The translations under genes and the position numbers were made by a program. From AB-137-C09 sp964645625 (GTDB lineage: Bacteria > Pseudomonadota > Zetaproteobacteria > Mariprofundales > Mariprofundaceae): a stretch of 64,000 bases of DNA. Below, piece after piece: positions 16,791 through 24,404 of this stretch. The stretch's first letter is position 1. Each line of letters begins with the position of its first letter. Where the stretch lies: NCBI GenBank assembly GCA_964645625.1, contig CAZYAI010000005.1, positions 1 through 64,000 on the forward strand, written 5' to 3'. The notes beneath the pieces are model-generated. The model was not told the origin of the DNA. It did not search any database and saw nothing but the letters and a program-made list of their open reading frames with translations.

Positions 16791-18044
16791 ATGAGTAAAA
16801 ACCATGATGCGGTATTGTATTGTTCCTTTTGCGGCAAGAATCAGCATGAGGTGAAAAAGCTGATTGCTGGACCTTCGGTGTTTATCTGTGATGAATGCGT
16901 GGAGCTATGCAACGAAATTATTCTTGAAGAGTTGCAGGGCAAGGTTTCAGCTACAAAAGTAGCCAAGGGTGAAACAGGTTTACCTAAACCTGCTGATATT
17001 AAAGCATTCCTTGATGATTTTGTGATTGGTCAGGAAGCCGCCAAACGGCTGCTATCGGTTGCAGTGTACAATCATTATAAACGTATTGATCATAATCAGA
17101 AAAGTGATGTGCTGATTGCTAAAAGTAATGTGTTACTGCTTGGTCCTACGGGTACAGGTAAAACATTGTTGGCGCAAACGTTGGCGCAATTGTTTGATGT
17201 GCCGTTTGTGATGGCAGATGCAACAACGCTAACCGAAGCTGGTTACGTTGGCGAAGACGTGGAAAGCATTGTCTTGAAGCTGTTGCAAGCCGCCGACTTT
17301 GACGTCGAAAAAGCACAGCGTGGCATCATTTATATTGATGAGATTGATAAACTATCGCGCAAAGCGGATTCCCCTTCTATTACCCGTGATGTTTCTGGTG
17401 AAGGCGTGCAGCAAGCATTGCTTAAGCTGATTGAGGGCACGGTTGCCAATGTGCCACCACAGGGCGGACGTAAGAACCCTCAGCAGGAGTTTATTCCTGT
17501 TGATACCACCAACATCCTATTTATCCTCGGTGGTGCGTTTGCTGGGCTAGAAAAAGTCATCGAGCAGCGCGGAGCACGTCGCTCTATTGGTTTTGGGGCT
17601 AATGTTGATGCTGTAGCAGAACGTAAAGCTGGTGAGTTATTCAAGCAGGTTGAGCCTGAAGATTTGGTTCATTATGGTCTGATTCCCGAACTGATCGGTC
17701 GTGTGCCAGCCATCGCAACCTTGGAAGAGTTGGATAAACAGGCCTTGCTGGCGATTCTGACCGAACCGAAAAACGCACTGGTGAAACAGTACCAAGCCTT
17801 GCTTTCTTATGATGGCGTGGAGTTAGTCTTTGCTGATGATGCGATGGATGCGATTGTGGAAAAAGCAATGGCACGCAAAACAGGCGCACGAGGGCTGCGG
17901 GCGATTCTTGAAAGCAGTATGTTGGATGTGATGTTTGATATTCCCAGTGTGACCAATGTAGCCCAGTGTATCATCAGTCGTGACGTGATTGAAGGCAGCG
18001 CAAAACCAGAGCTTTTGCTGCGCAGTGATGACGCAGTAGCTTAG
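16791..18044 (+). CDS. clpX: Clp protease ATP-binding subunit ClpX
   Basis: A 417-residue unfoldase. The N-terminal zinc-binding domain has CSFCGK and CDECVELC. The AAA+ module has Walker A GPTGTGKT, Walker B IIYIDEID, and the pore loop in AGYVGEDVES. The ATG at 16791 follows ggagttggcg; a frame-open start four codons upstream lies within the ribosome binding site. It feeds substrates to ClpP. Confidence 0.99.
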   Translation: MSKNHDAVLYCSFCGKNQHEVKKLIAGPSVFICDECVELCNEIILEELQGKVSATKVAKGETGLPKPADIKAFLDDFVIGQEAAKRLLSVAVYNHYKRIDHNQKSDVLIAKSNVLLLGPTGTGKTLLAQTLAQLFDVPFVMADATTLTEAGYVGEDVESIVLKLLQAADFDVEKAQRGIIYIDEIDKLSRKADSPSITRDVSGEGVQQALLKLIEGTVANVPPQGGRKNPQQEFIPVDTTNILFILGGAFAGLEKVIEQRGARRSIGFGANVDAVAERKAGELFKQVEPEDLVHYGLIPELIGRVPAIATLEELDKQALLAILTEPKNALVKQYQALLSYDGVELVFADDAMDAIVEKAMARKTGARGLRAILESSMLDVMFDIPSVTNVAQCIISRDVIEGSAKPELLLRSDDAVA

Positions 18045-18086
18045 TCATTACGAATTACGAACTGGGAATAACATTTAGGAGAATGC

Positions 18087-20522
18087 ATGACCGGATTACT
18101 CGGAGATAATGCATCATTGCACCAAGAGGAACAGGGATTACCTGTTCTACCACTGCGGGATATTGTGGTGTTTCCACACATGATTGTCCCCCTTTTTGTT
18201 GGGCGAGAGAAAAGCGTTGCAGCACTAAATGAGGTGACTCGCACAGGGCGTAAGATCTTGTTGGTTACACAGCAAGATGCTGAACAAGATGACCCTGAAG
18301 TCGATGCGCTGTATCCCGTTGGCACCGTTGCCAATGTACTGCAATTATTGAAGCTGCCTGATGATACCATCAAGGTGCTGGTGGAAGGTGTCAGCCGCGT
18401 TCGCGTCAGTGGTATGCGTCAAGAAGAACACTTCTTGTTTGCTGACTATCAGGTTATAGAAGAAGCGGATGCGCCAGATGCTGATGTAGATAACGTCGTG
18501 CGCAGTGTGCGTCAGCAGTTCGATGCCTATGTGAAGCTCAATAGCAAAATCCCCCCTGAAGTATTGGTTTCCGTCGCTGCCGTGAAGGAAAACGACAAAC
18601 TTGCCGACACCATTGCCTCTCACCTTAACCTCACTGTGGATGATAAACAGGCTTTGTTGCAATCCGCCAGCGTTATTGAGCGATTGGAACGTTTGTACTT
18701 ATTCATGGAATCCGATATGGATGTCATGGAAGTGGATAAACGTATTCGTGGCCGCGTGAAGCGCCAGATGGAAAAAAGTCAGCGCGAGTATTATCTGTCT
18801 GAAAAAATGAAGGCGATTCAAAAAGAGCTGGGCGAAGATGATGGCCGCGCCGAGATCGAAGCCTTGGGCGAAAAGATCGAGAAGGTTGGTTTAACTGCTG
18901 AGGCGAAAGAGAAAGCTTTAGCCGAATTGAAACGGCTGAAAATGATGCCGCCCATGAGTGCGGAAGCAACGGTGATTCATAATTATTTGGATTGGCTGGT
19001 CTCGCTGCCGTGGAAGAAGCGTTCACGTTTGCACAAAAACTTTGATGCCGCACAGGCGGTGTTAGAAGCCGATCATTACGGTTTAGAAAAGGTCAAAGAG
19101 CGTATTTTGGAGCATCTTGCAGTATTGCAATTGGTGCGCCGCATGAAAGGTCCGATTCTCTGTTTTGTGGGCCCTCCTGGTGTGGGTAAAACTTCTCTGG
19201 GGCGTTCGATTGCTCGCGCTGTTGGGCGTAAGTTCGTGCGTATGAGTTTAGGTGGCGTGCGTGATGAAGCAGAGATTCGTGGTCATCGCCGTACCTATAT
19301 TGGTGCGATGCCTGGTAAAGTGCTGCAAAGCATGAAAAAAGCTGGGACGCGCAATCCTTTGATTTTGCTGGATGAAATTGACAAGTTGGGGGCGGATTTT
19401 CGCGGTGATCCATCGTCTGCCTTGCTTGAAGTATTAGACCCTGAACAAAATCACACCTTTAACGATCACTACCTTGAGGTCGATTATGATCTTTCCGATG
19501 TGATGTTTATTACCACAGCGAATAGCTTGAATATTCCAGGTCCATTGCGTGATCGTATGGAAGTGATTCGTATTTCTGGCTATACCGAGGATGAAAAGCA
19601 GGCGATTGCACGGCGTTATTTATTGCCGAATCAGTTGCGCGATCATGGCTTGAAAGATGACGGCTGTCAGGTCGATGACGATGCCTTGTTGGATATTATT
19701 CGTTATTACACGCAGGAAGCTGGCGTGCGCAGTCTTAACCGTGTGCTGGCGCGTTTGTGCCGCAAGGTGGCGCGGCAAGTGGTGCAAGATGATGCGACAT
19801 TGGTGCGCGTGCGTGCTGAAGATTTGGAAACCTACCTTGGTGTCCGCCAGTATTATTATGGTTTGGCGGAAGAGGAAGATGTGGTTGGTGTAATCACAGG
19901 TCTTGCGTGGACGGAAGTTGGTGGTGAACTACTCAAAATCGAAGCTGCGTTAATGCCTGGCAAGGGTCAATTGACTGTCACAGGTCAATTGGGTGATGTG
20001 ATGCAGGAATCGGTGCAAGCTGCTTTTACTTATGTGCGTTCGCGGGCGCATTTCTTGGGCTTGAAACCTGATTTTCACCGTCATGTGGATATTCATGTGC
20101 ATGTGCCAGAGGGAGCGATTCCGAAAGATGGGCCATCCGCAGGCTTGGCAATGGCAACGGCGATGGTGTCTGCTTTGACGGGTATTGCTGTGCGTCGTGA
20201 CGTGTGTATGACTGGTGAAATTACCTTGTTGGGTAAGGCACTGCCAATTGGTGGGCTGAAGGAAAAACTGCTGGCTGCGCATCGCGGCGGTTTGAAAACA
20301 GTGTTGATTCCCAAGCAAAACGCTAAAGACCTCAAAGAGGTTCCAGCAACGATTTTGGATGGCTTAACCATTCATGATGTGACGCATATGGATGAAGTGT
20401 TGGCGGTTGCTTTATTGCGCCTGCCCGCAGGTATGGAAACAGCAGCGGAAGCACCATTGCCAATGCTGGATATTTACCAAACAGCGGCAAGCTGCGAACA
20501 AGGGCAATCCCCCTCGTTGTAA
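18087..20522 (+). CDS. lon: ATP-dependent protease Lon
   Basis: An 811-residue LonA. It has an N-terminal substrate-binding LAN domain (about 15-210, starting LPVLPLRDIVVFPHM), a coiled/helical segment, an AAA+ domain with GPPGVGKTS and ILLDEIDK, and a C-terminal protease domain with the catalytic Ser in PKDGPSAG and Lys in GGLKEKLLAA. It degrades misfolded and regulatory proteins. It ends the tig-clpPX-lon group; a hairpin lies between it and the convergent cytochrome gene. Confidence 0.99.
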   Translation: MTGLLGDNASLHQEEQGLPVLPLRDIVVFPHMIVPLFVGREKSVAALNEVTRTGRKILLVTQQDAEQDDPEVDALYPVGTVANVLQLLKLPDDTIKVLVEGVSRVRVSGMRQEEHFLFADYQVIEEADAPDADVDNVVRSVRQQFDAYVKLNSKIPPEVLVSVAAVKENDKLADTIASHLNLTVDDKQALLQSASVIERLERLYLFMESDMDVMEVDKRIRGRVKRQMEKSQREYYLSEKMKAIQKELGEDDGRAEIEALGEKIEKVGLTAEAKEKALAELKRLKMMPPMSAEATVIHNYLDWLVSLPWKKRSRLHKNFDAAQAVLEADHYGLEKVKERILEHLAVLQLVRRMKGPILCFVGPPGVGKTSLGRSIARAVGRKFVRMSLGGVRDEAEIRGHRRTYIGAMPGKVLQSMKKAGTRNPLILLDEIDKLGADFRGDPSSALLEVLDPEQNHTFNDHYLEVDYDLSDVMFITTANSLNIPGPLRDRMEVIRISGYTEDEKQAIARRYLLPNQLRDHGLKDDGCQVDDDALLDIIRYYTQEAGVRSLNRVLARLCRKVARQVVQDDATLVRVRAEDLETYLGVRQYYYGLAEEEDVVGVITGLAWTEVGGELLKIEAALMPGKGQLTVTGQLGDVMQESVQAAFTYVRSRAHFLGLKPDFHRHVDIHVHVPEGAIPKDGPSAGLAMATAMVSALTGIAVRRDVCMTGEITLLGKALPIGGLKEKLLAAHRGGLKTVLIPKQNAKDLKEVPATILDGLTIHDVTHMDEVLAVALLRLPAGMETAAEAPLPMLDIYQTAASCEQGQSPSL

Positions 20523-20527
20523 TGCTT

Positions 20528-20563
20528 ATTATTTCACCCTGTGCTGGGACGGGGTGAAATAAT
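20528..20563. terminator. Hairpin between convergent lon and cytochrome c genes
   Basis: Perfect 12-bp arms ATTATTTCACCC and GGGTGAAATAAT around a 12-nt loop. There is no strong T-run on either side, but the convergent setting fits a shared bidirectional terminator. Confidence 0.6.
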
Positions 20564-20583
20564 TACGGTCGGCTATTTAATGA

Positions 20584-20955
20584 TCACAAAGTCATCAAGT
20601 AGGCGATGATAGCTTCGCGCTTTTCATCACTTTGCATGACAGGAAGTGTTGGCATGGTGATGCCATATTTATTATCTTCTTTTAATTTTATGGCAGCAGG
20701 GTCACCACTATCAATCAAAGTTTTGGGTGACTTTAACCAAGTGTTGATCCATGCCTTGCTATGCCTCTTGCTAATGCCCTGTAAACCTGGGCCTACTTTA
20801 CCTTCTTCTTCCGTGGTGTGGCATCGCACACAGATTGCATTGAATATTTCCTTACCTTGGGCAATCTGTTGGGCATTATCCTCGGCGATACTCACGGTGG
20901 GTTGGTAACAAGCAGCGAGGGCTGCAATAATGAAAATACGATGGATATTGGACAT
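20584..20955 (-). CDS. Class I c-type cytochrome, periplasmic
   Basis: A 123-residue protein with a Sec signal peptide (about 1-24, ending VSIA), one heme-binding CVRCH motif and a likely Met axial ligand in GITMPTLP near the C-terminus. It is a small electron carrier; the partner cannot be told from its neighbours. The ATG at 20955 follows AGGAGT. An upstream in-frame extension would read through repeat R1-B and is rejected. The spacing from R1-B to the ribosome binding site is only a few bases, so that repeat may influence translation. Confidence 0.9.
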   Translation of the reverse strand: MSNIHRIFIIAALAACYQPTVSIAEDNAQQIAQGKEIFNAICVRCHTTEEEGKVGPGLQGISKRHSKAWINTWLKSPKTLIDSGDPAAIKLKEDNKYGITMPTLPVMQSDEKREAIIAYLMTL

Positions 20956-20968
20956 ATCGTTTACTCCT

Positions 20969-21066
20969 AATGGGCATAGCGTTTTGCCACCCCATGCTAT
21001 GAAACATAGTCGCACAGCGCGTTACAAAGCCATGCTTGTTGGCTGTGGGCACATGTTTTATGTGGA
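20969..21066 (-). repeat. R1 dispersed element, copy B (upstream of cytochrome c)
   Basis: Read on the minus strand it contains aagcatggcttt, acgcgctgtgcgac, the hairpin CTATG-ttt-CATAG, ggggtggcaaaa and cgctatgccc, and ends next to AGGAGT of the cytochrome gene. Pairing is kept by changes relative to copy C (CTATG/CATAG in place of GATG/CATC). It has the same orientation as the downstream gene. Confidence 0.8.
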
Positions 21067-21179
21067 GCTAAGCTGGGCGGCGAACACTAAACTTAGATTC
21101 AAAAACTAAGATTAAAAAGGTTTCACGCAAGGCGTATGTTCTACACGTTGCGGGGCAATGATCGCGAAGGGGTCGTAAT

Positions 21180-22163
21180 ATGAATGCCAAATATGATGAT
21201 GGATTATCGGTGAGTCGGGTGTTTCGACCACCCGAGGCAGCAAAAAGTCGTGCCTTGGGCTTTACTGCTATGTGGCGTGGTTTGTTGCTTGCGGTGGTGT
21301 TGTTGCTGCTGTCTGCGGGGTGTTATCAGTTGTCTCAAACTGCTTTCCCGCAGTTGGACGAGAGAGCAGCGACCTATTTTGTCGAAGTCTCTCAAAAAAC
21401 GGTGGTGTCTTATGCCTTGGTGCGCAGTGCCAATGCCGTGGTATCGGTGATCCAAGAGTCAGAACTACAGCTCGCACCTGCGGGGGTAGGGGTGAATGTA
21501 GCCGTGGGTCAAATACTGGATCCCTTGAACGATCTATTAGAACGCGCTTCATCATTGTTGTTGGTTGCCCTGTTATCAACAGGTGTGCAACGGGTAATGT
21601 TGGAGTTGGGTAATAGCATGGTGTTGCAAGCGGCTGCGGTGTTATTGTTGCTATGTGTACCGTTATTGTTAGTCGGTAGGGTAGGGGCTTCTGCGATGCA
21701 ATGGTTATTGCGTGCTGCCGTGTTGTTGGTGTTGCTGCGGGTGGCATTGCCTGCTTCTGCTGTATTGTATGACGAAAGTTACCAACGCTTGTTTGCGCCA
21801 CAGATTGAAGAGGCAGAGACCATACTCAAAGTGATTCCAGGTTCGGATCAATTTTCATTATCCTACGATGCGCAGGCACCTGGCAACGGAATGTTGGCGA
21901 ATTTGGTGCCAGATATTATCCGTCAACAGGCGGTGGATGCGGAAGAAAAATTGCGTTGGTTGCGTGAGTCGTTCTTGTTGCTGATTAAGCATGCCGCCTC
22001 TTTGGTGGATGCGCTATTGCAGATGTTATCTGCTTATGCTGCCATGTTTGCGTTACAGGTATTGGTTTTACCTGTGACTTTGTTATGGCTGGTATTGGGT
22101 ATATCGCGTGTATTGAGTGAGCTATGCCTGCGCTGGCTTTACCCATCGAAGCAAGAAAAATAG
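21180..22163 (+). CDS. Polytopic membrane protein of unknown function
   Basis: Not recognised as a named family. The 327-residue protein has a hydrophobic segment near residues 32-52, further hydrophobic stretches at about 120-175 and 178-196, and one near the C-terminus (about 290-312). The charged segment between about 200 and 270 probably faces the periplasm. No catalytic motif is visible. It stands alone between an R1 repeat and tRNA-Thr, transcribed away from the cytochrome gene. The base at 21180 gives ATG after a weak aaggggtc ribosome binding site. Confidence 0.7.
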   Translation: MNAKYDDGLSVSRVFRPPEAAKSRALGFTAMWRGLLLAVVLLLLSAGCYQLSQTAFPQLDERAATYFVEVSQKTVVSYALVRSANAVVSVIQESELQLAPAGVGVNVAVGQILDPLNDLLERASSLLLVALLSTGVQRVMLELGNSMVLQAAAVLLLLCVPLLLVGRVGASAMQWLLRAAVLLVLLRVALPASAVLYDESYQRLFAPQIEEAETILKVIPGSDQFSLSYDAQAPGNGMLANLVPDIIRQQAVDAEEKLRWLRESFLLLIKHAASLVDALLQMLSAYAAMFALQVLVLPVTLLWLVLGISRVLSELCLRWLYPSKQEK

Positions 22164-22225
22164 GTCGGGGATATTTTCATTTGCTACGCAGCCGCTATGA
22201 TTCGCGCCGCTTCTTATATAAGCAG

Positions 22226-22301
22226 GCCGATGTAGCTCAGTTGGTAGAGCAGCTCACTCGTAATGAGCAGGTCGTCCGTTCAAATCGGATCATCGGCTCC
22301 A
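22226..22301 (+). tRNA. tRNA-Thr (CGT)
   Basis: Acceptor GCCGATG pairs with CATCGGC, the anticodon stem gctca/tgagc holds loop ctCGTaa, the T arm is cgtccgttcaaatcggatc, and CCA is encoded. The convergent Fic-family gene ends 2 bp after the CCA, the usual side for integration events at tRNA genes; no attachment-site duplicate was found. Confidence 0.96.
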
Positions 22302-22303
22302 GT

Positions 22304-23707
22304 TTATTGCCAGTTTGATTTCCACGCTAGGTATTCGGATGGTCGCAAACGGTAGCGGGCAATATTGCCCTCATGCAAGCTGATAAGTTCGGTTTCTGCT
22401 ACTTCAATAAAGCGTGCTTGATCCTCTTCGGGAAGTTTACTGCTGGCACACTGACGGATCTGAGAAATAGCCTGCGTTTTGCCTGTGCCACCTCGGACGA
22501 TTTCTGCAACGATCTCTGCAATCAAGACGCGATAACGCATTCTAAAAAGGTCGGGCTCACCCAGTGATTTGCGAACGCTTGAATAGCGGGCGCATGAACG
22601 CGCATAAGCCCAGACGAATAGATCACGTAGCGGTTCAATTCGGTTTAGTTCATAAACAGCCAAAATAGCATCCACATAGCGTTGTTGCGGCACATCAACA
22701 AATGATAATGGGCATAGATTTTCACGAATCAATGGAATATTCGCCGCTAGGCGGGATGTTCGTTTGTTTACATCCTCAAATGGCTGTAAATAGGGCAGGT
22801 GTACCATAATGAAAAATGCTTGTTCAAAGGGATTTTCGATGTTGGCTGCCTTAACCAGCATAGTGGCAAAGCACTCCTCAATCATCTGTGGTGCTTCTAG
22901 TGGATAAAATACCGTGCCGTGAACTGCCACTGGAATATCTCGCAACCGCCCACAAGACATCGAATTGTTTAATAAGTTTTCTGCCAGCAGTGCATGCAGG
23001 TTAAGAATGGTATAACGATTAAAGCCTACCTCATCAGATGAATCAGCCAGTAATTCAATGGCTGCTCGGTGGTTGAGGATCATCTGCGCCTCTCGCGCAT
23101 CTTTGCCATAGGGGGACTCCCCTTGTTGCAATAGCCGTTCGGTTTCTAGCAAGGAGTACGTGTTGCCTTCCAGTCGACTGGAGTTCCAAGAAAGATCAAT
23201 AAGCAAACGGTCATAAATTTTTCGCACGTAGGTTCCAGCAGGTTCATTGCGTGGCACGCCGCGACCTTGGCGCATCAAATGCAGGCGAGTGCTATCGGGT
23301 AGGTAAAAGCTTTGGTTAGGCGTATAAGCATCGAGAAATTCGCGATTGTATCCGACTGGCTTTCTGTGCCTGACGGGTTGTTGGATTGCCCTTTGAACCT
23401 TTTCAGCTTCAGGCGAAAGATATGCGCGCTGTCCATTGGCATCGTCGGCTACTGGGCTATTTTCCTCCGAATATAGTCCATTCGCTGTATCATTGATTCG
23501 AGGAATATAATATATTGAACCTGCACCGCGACCTTGGTGTGCTAGATCGCCTGCTTTTACTAACGATGCCAACCTGCGCTGCAAGGTACGGCGAGCAAGC
23601 GTAAATAGAAGCGCGTTAGCAATCAACTCTAATGACGCGCCGTTAGGAAAGCGTCCAACTGCATCAAGGATAGCGCAGCGTTGTTCTTGTGGGGTTATTC
23701 GCGCCAT
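22304..23707 (-). CDS. Fic-family protein with N-terminal winged helix
   Basis: A 467-residue protein. The N-terminal winged-helix DNA-binding domain (about 1-75) includes TLARRTLQRRLASLVKAGDL. The Fic domain follows, with a putative inhibitory S-S-R-L-E-G-N motif (Glu180), as in Fic proteins that carry their inhibitory helix N-terminally. The catalytic block reads QPFEDVNKRTSR from Gln308: Gln stands where AMPylating Fic enzymes have His, and NKR replaces NGR. AMP transfer may therefore be lost or altered. The ATG at 23707 lies inside a GCGCCA-TAG-TGGCGC palindrome and lacks a clear ribosome binding site. Autoregulation through the neighbouring 11-bp repeats is inferred. Confidence 0.85.
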   Translation of the reverse strand: MARITPQEQRCAILDAVGRFPNGASLELIANALLFTLARRTLQRRLASLVKAGDLAHQGRGAGSIYYIPRINDTANGLYSEENSPVADDANGQRAYLSPEAEKVQRAIQQPVRHRKPVGYNREFLDAYTPNQSFYLPDSTRLHLMRQGRGVPRNEPAGTYVRKIYDRLLIDLSWNSSRLEGNTYSLLETERLLQQGESPYGKDAREAQMILNHRAAIELLADSSDEVGFNRYTILNLHALLAENLLNNSMSCGRLRDIPVAVHGTVFYPLEAPQMIEECFATMLVKAANIENPFEQAFFIMVHLPYLQPFEDVNKRTSRLAANIPLIRENLCPLSFVDVPQQRYVDAILAVYELNRIEPLRDLFVWAYARSCARYSSVRKSLGEPDLFRMRYRVLIAEIVAEIVRGGTGKTQAISQIRQCASSKLPEEDQARFIEVAETELISLHEGNIARYRLRPSEYLAWKSNWQ

Positions 23708-23756
23708 AGTGGCGCAATAATAGCGCAACTACCTGAATTGCGCCACTATGGCGCCA
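23701..23756. promoter_or_regulatory. Palindromic operator-like sites over the Fic gene start
   Basis: Two perfect palindromes, GCGCCA-tag-TGGCGC (23701-23715) and GCGCCA-cta-TGGCGC (23740-23754), are joined by TGGCGCAAT (23710-23718) and ATTGCGCCA (23737-23745) in inverted order. They use the same core as the 11-bp tandem array across the gap. The Fic start codon (23705-23707) is inside the first palindrome. Confidence 0.65.
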
Positions 23757-23856
23757 NNNNNNNNNNNNNNNNNNNNNNNNNNNNNNNNNNNNNNNNNNNN
23801 NNNNNNNNNNNNNNNNNNNNNNNNNNNNNNNNNNNNNNNNNNNNNNNNNNNNNNNN
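23757..23856. other. Assembly gap, exactly 100 N
   Basis: One hundred unknown bases flanked on both sides by ATTGCGCCA-type repeats. The round number marks a scaffolding gap of unknown true length, probably because the tandem array could not be assembled. Confidence 0.97.
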
Positions 23857-23922
23857 CTATTGCGCCACTATTGCGCCACTATTGCGCCACTATTGCGCCA
23901 CTATTGCGCCACTATTGCGCCA
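23857..23922. repeat. 11-bp tandem repeat array (ctattgcgcca, six copies visible)
   Basis: Six perfect consecutive copies of ctattgcgcca, then ttaacagg. The 11-bp period is close to one helical turn, so the sites would lie on one face of the DNA. The array continues into the gap, so the copy number is unknown. Confidence 0.95.
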
Positions 23923-23978
23923 TTAACAGGCATAAGAGCCCAATTATTGGGTTTTGTTCCGTTACCCAATCTACACTA

Positions 23979-24404
23979 TCACGTATGCTCTTGGCAGCTT
24001 TCACTCAGGGCTTGCCTAATCATTGCGATGCGCTGCTGCAAGGCTTCTTCGCTGTAGGCTTGAGGGATTCCCGCGCCCCACACAGGGGCTGGCCATGTGG
24101 GATCGTTGCGGTAGCGGACGACGTGGTGAATGTGTAATTGTGTCACCACGTTGCCCAGTGCGGCGATATTCATGCTGTGACCATGAAACAGCGTCATCAG
24201 GGTTTGCGCTAATCGCGCCGATTCGATGCTTAATTGCTGCTGGTCAGCCGCGCTGAGTTGGTAGATTTCGCTGATCTCAGCACGGCGCGGGACGAGGATG
24301 CACCATGGGTAGCTTGCATCCTTCATCAATAGCACACTGCATAAATCCCATTCTGTAATGAGAGCGCAGTCTTCGGCTAAACGCGCATCTAACAACTTAA
24401 CCAA
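23979..24404 (-). CDS. HIT-family hydrolase-like protein
   Basis: A protein of about 141 residues with the histidine-triad block QLHIHHVVR and the upstream family segment LLMKDASYPWCILVPRR. HIT proteins act on nucleotide phosphoramidates or dinucleotide polyphosphates. The start is uncertain: TTG at 24404 is chosen because family members begin shortly before this region and an ATG at 24446 would lie deep inside purL. The 5' end overlaps the purL stop, so the gene is probably co-transcribed behind purL. Confidence 0.8.
   Translation of the reverse strand: MVKLLDARLAEDCALITEWDLCSVLLMKDASYPWCILVPRRAEISEIYQLSAADQQQLSIESARLAQTLMTLFHGHSMNIAALGNVVTQLHIHHVVRYRNDPTWPAPVWGAGIPQAYSEEALQQRIAMIRQALSESCQEHT

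Noticed and set aside
22124..22318. Plus-strand open frame of 64 codons
   Set aside because: It runs through the complete tRNA-Thr gene; only the tRNA is credible.
23857..23922. Possible CRISPR array
   Set aside because: Units are 11 bp, contiguous and without spacers, and no cas gene is near.
23748..24137. Open frames across the N gap with a Cys-Ala-Thr-Ile-Ala-Pro periodic product
   Set aside because: Translation of the 11-bp tandem repeat and of unknown bases; not a gene.
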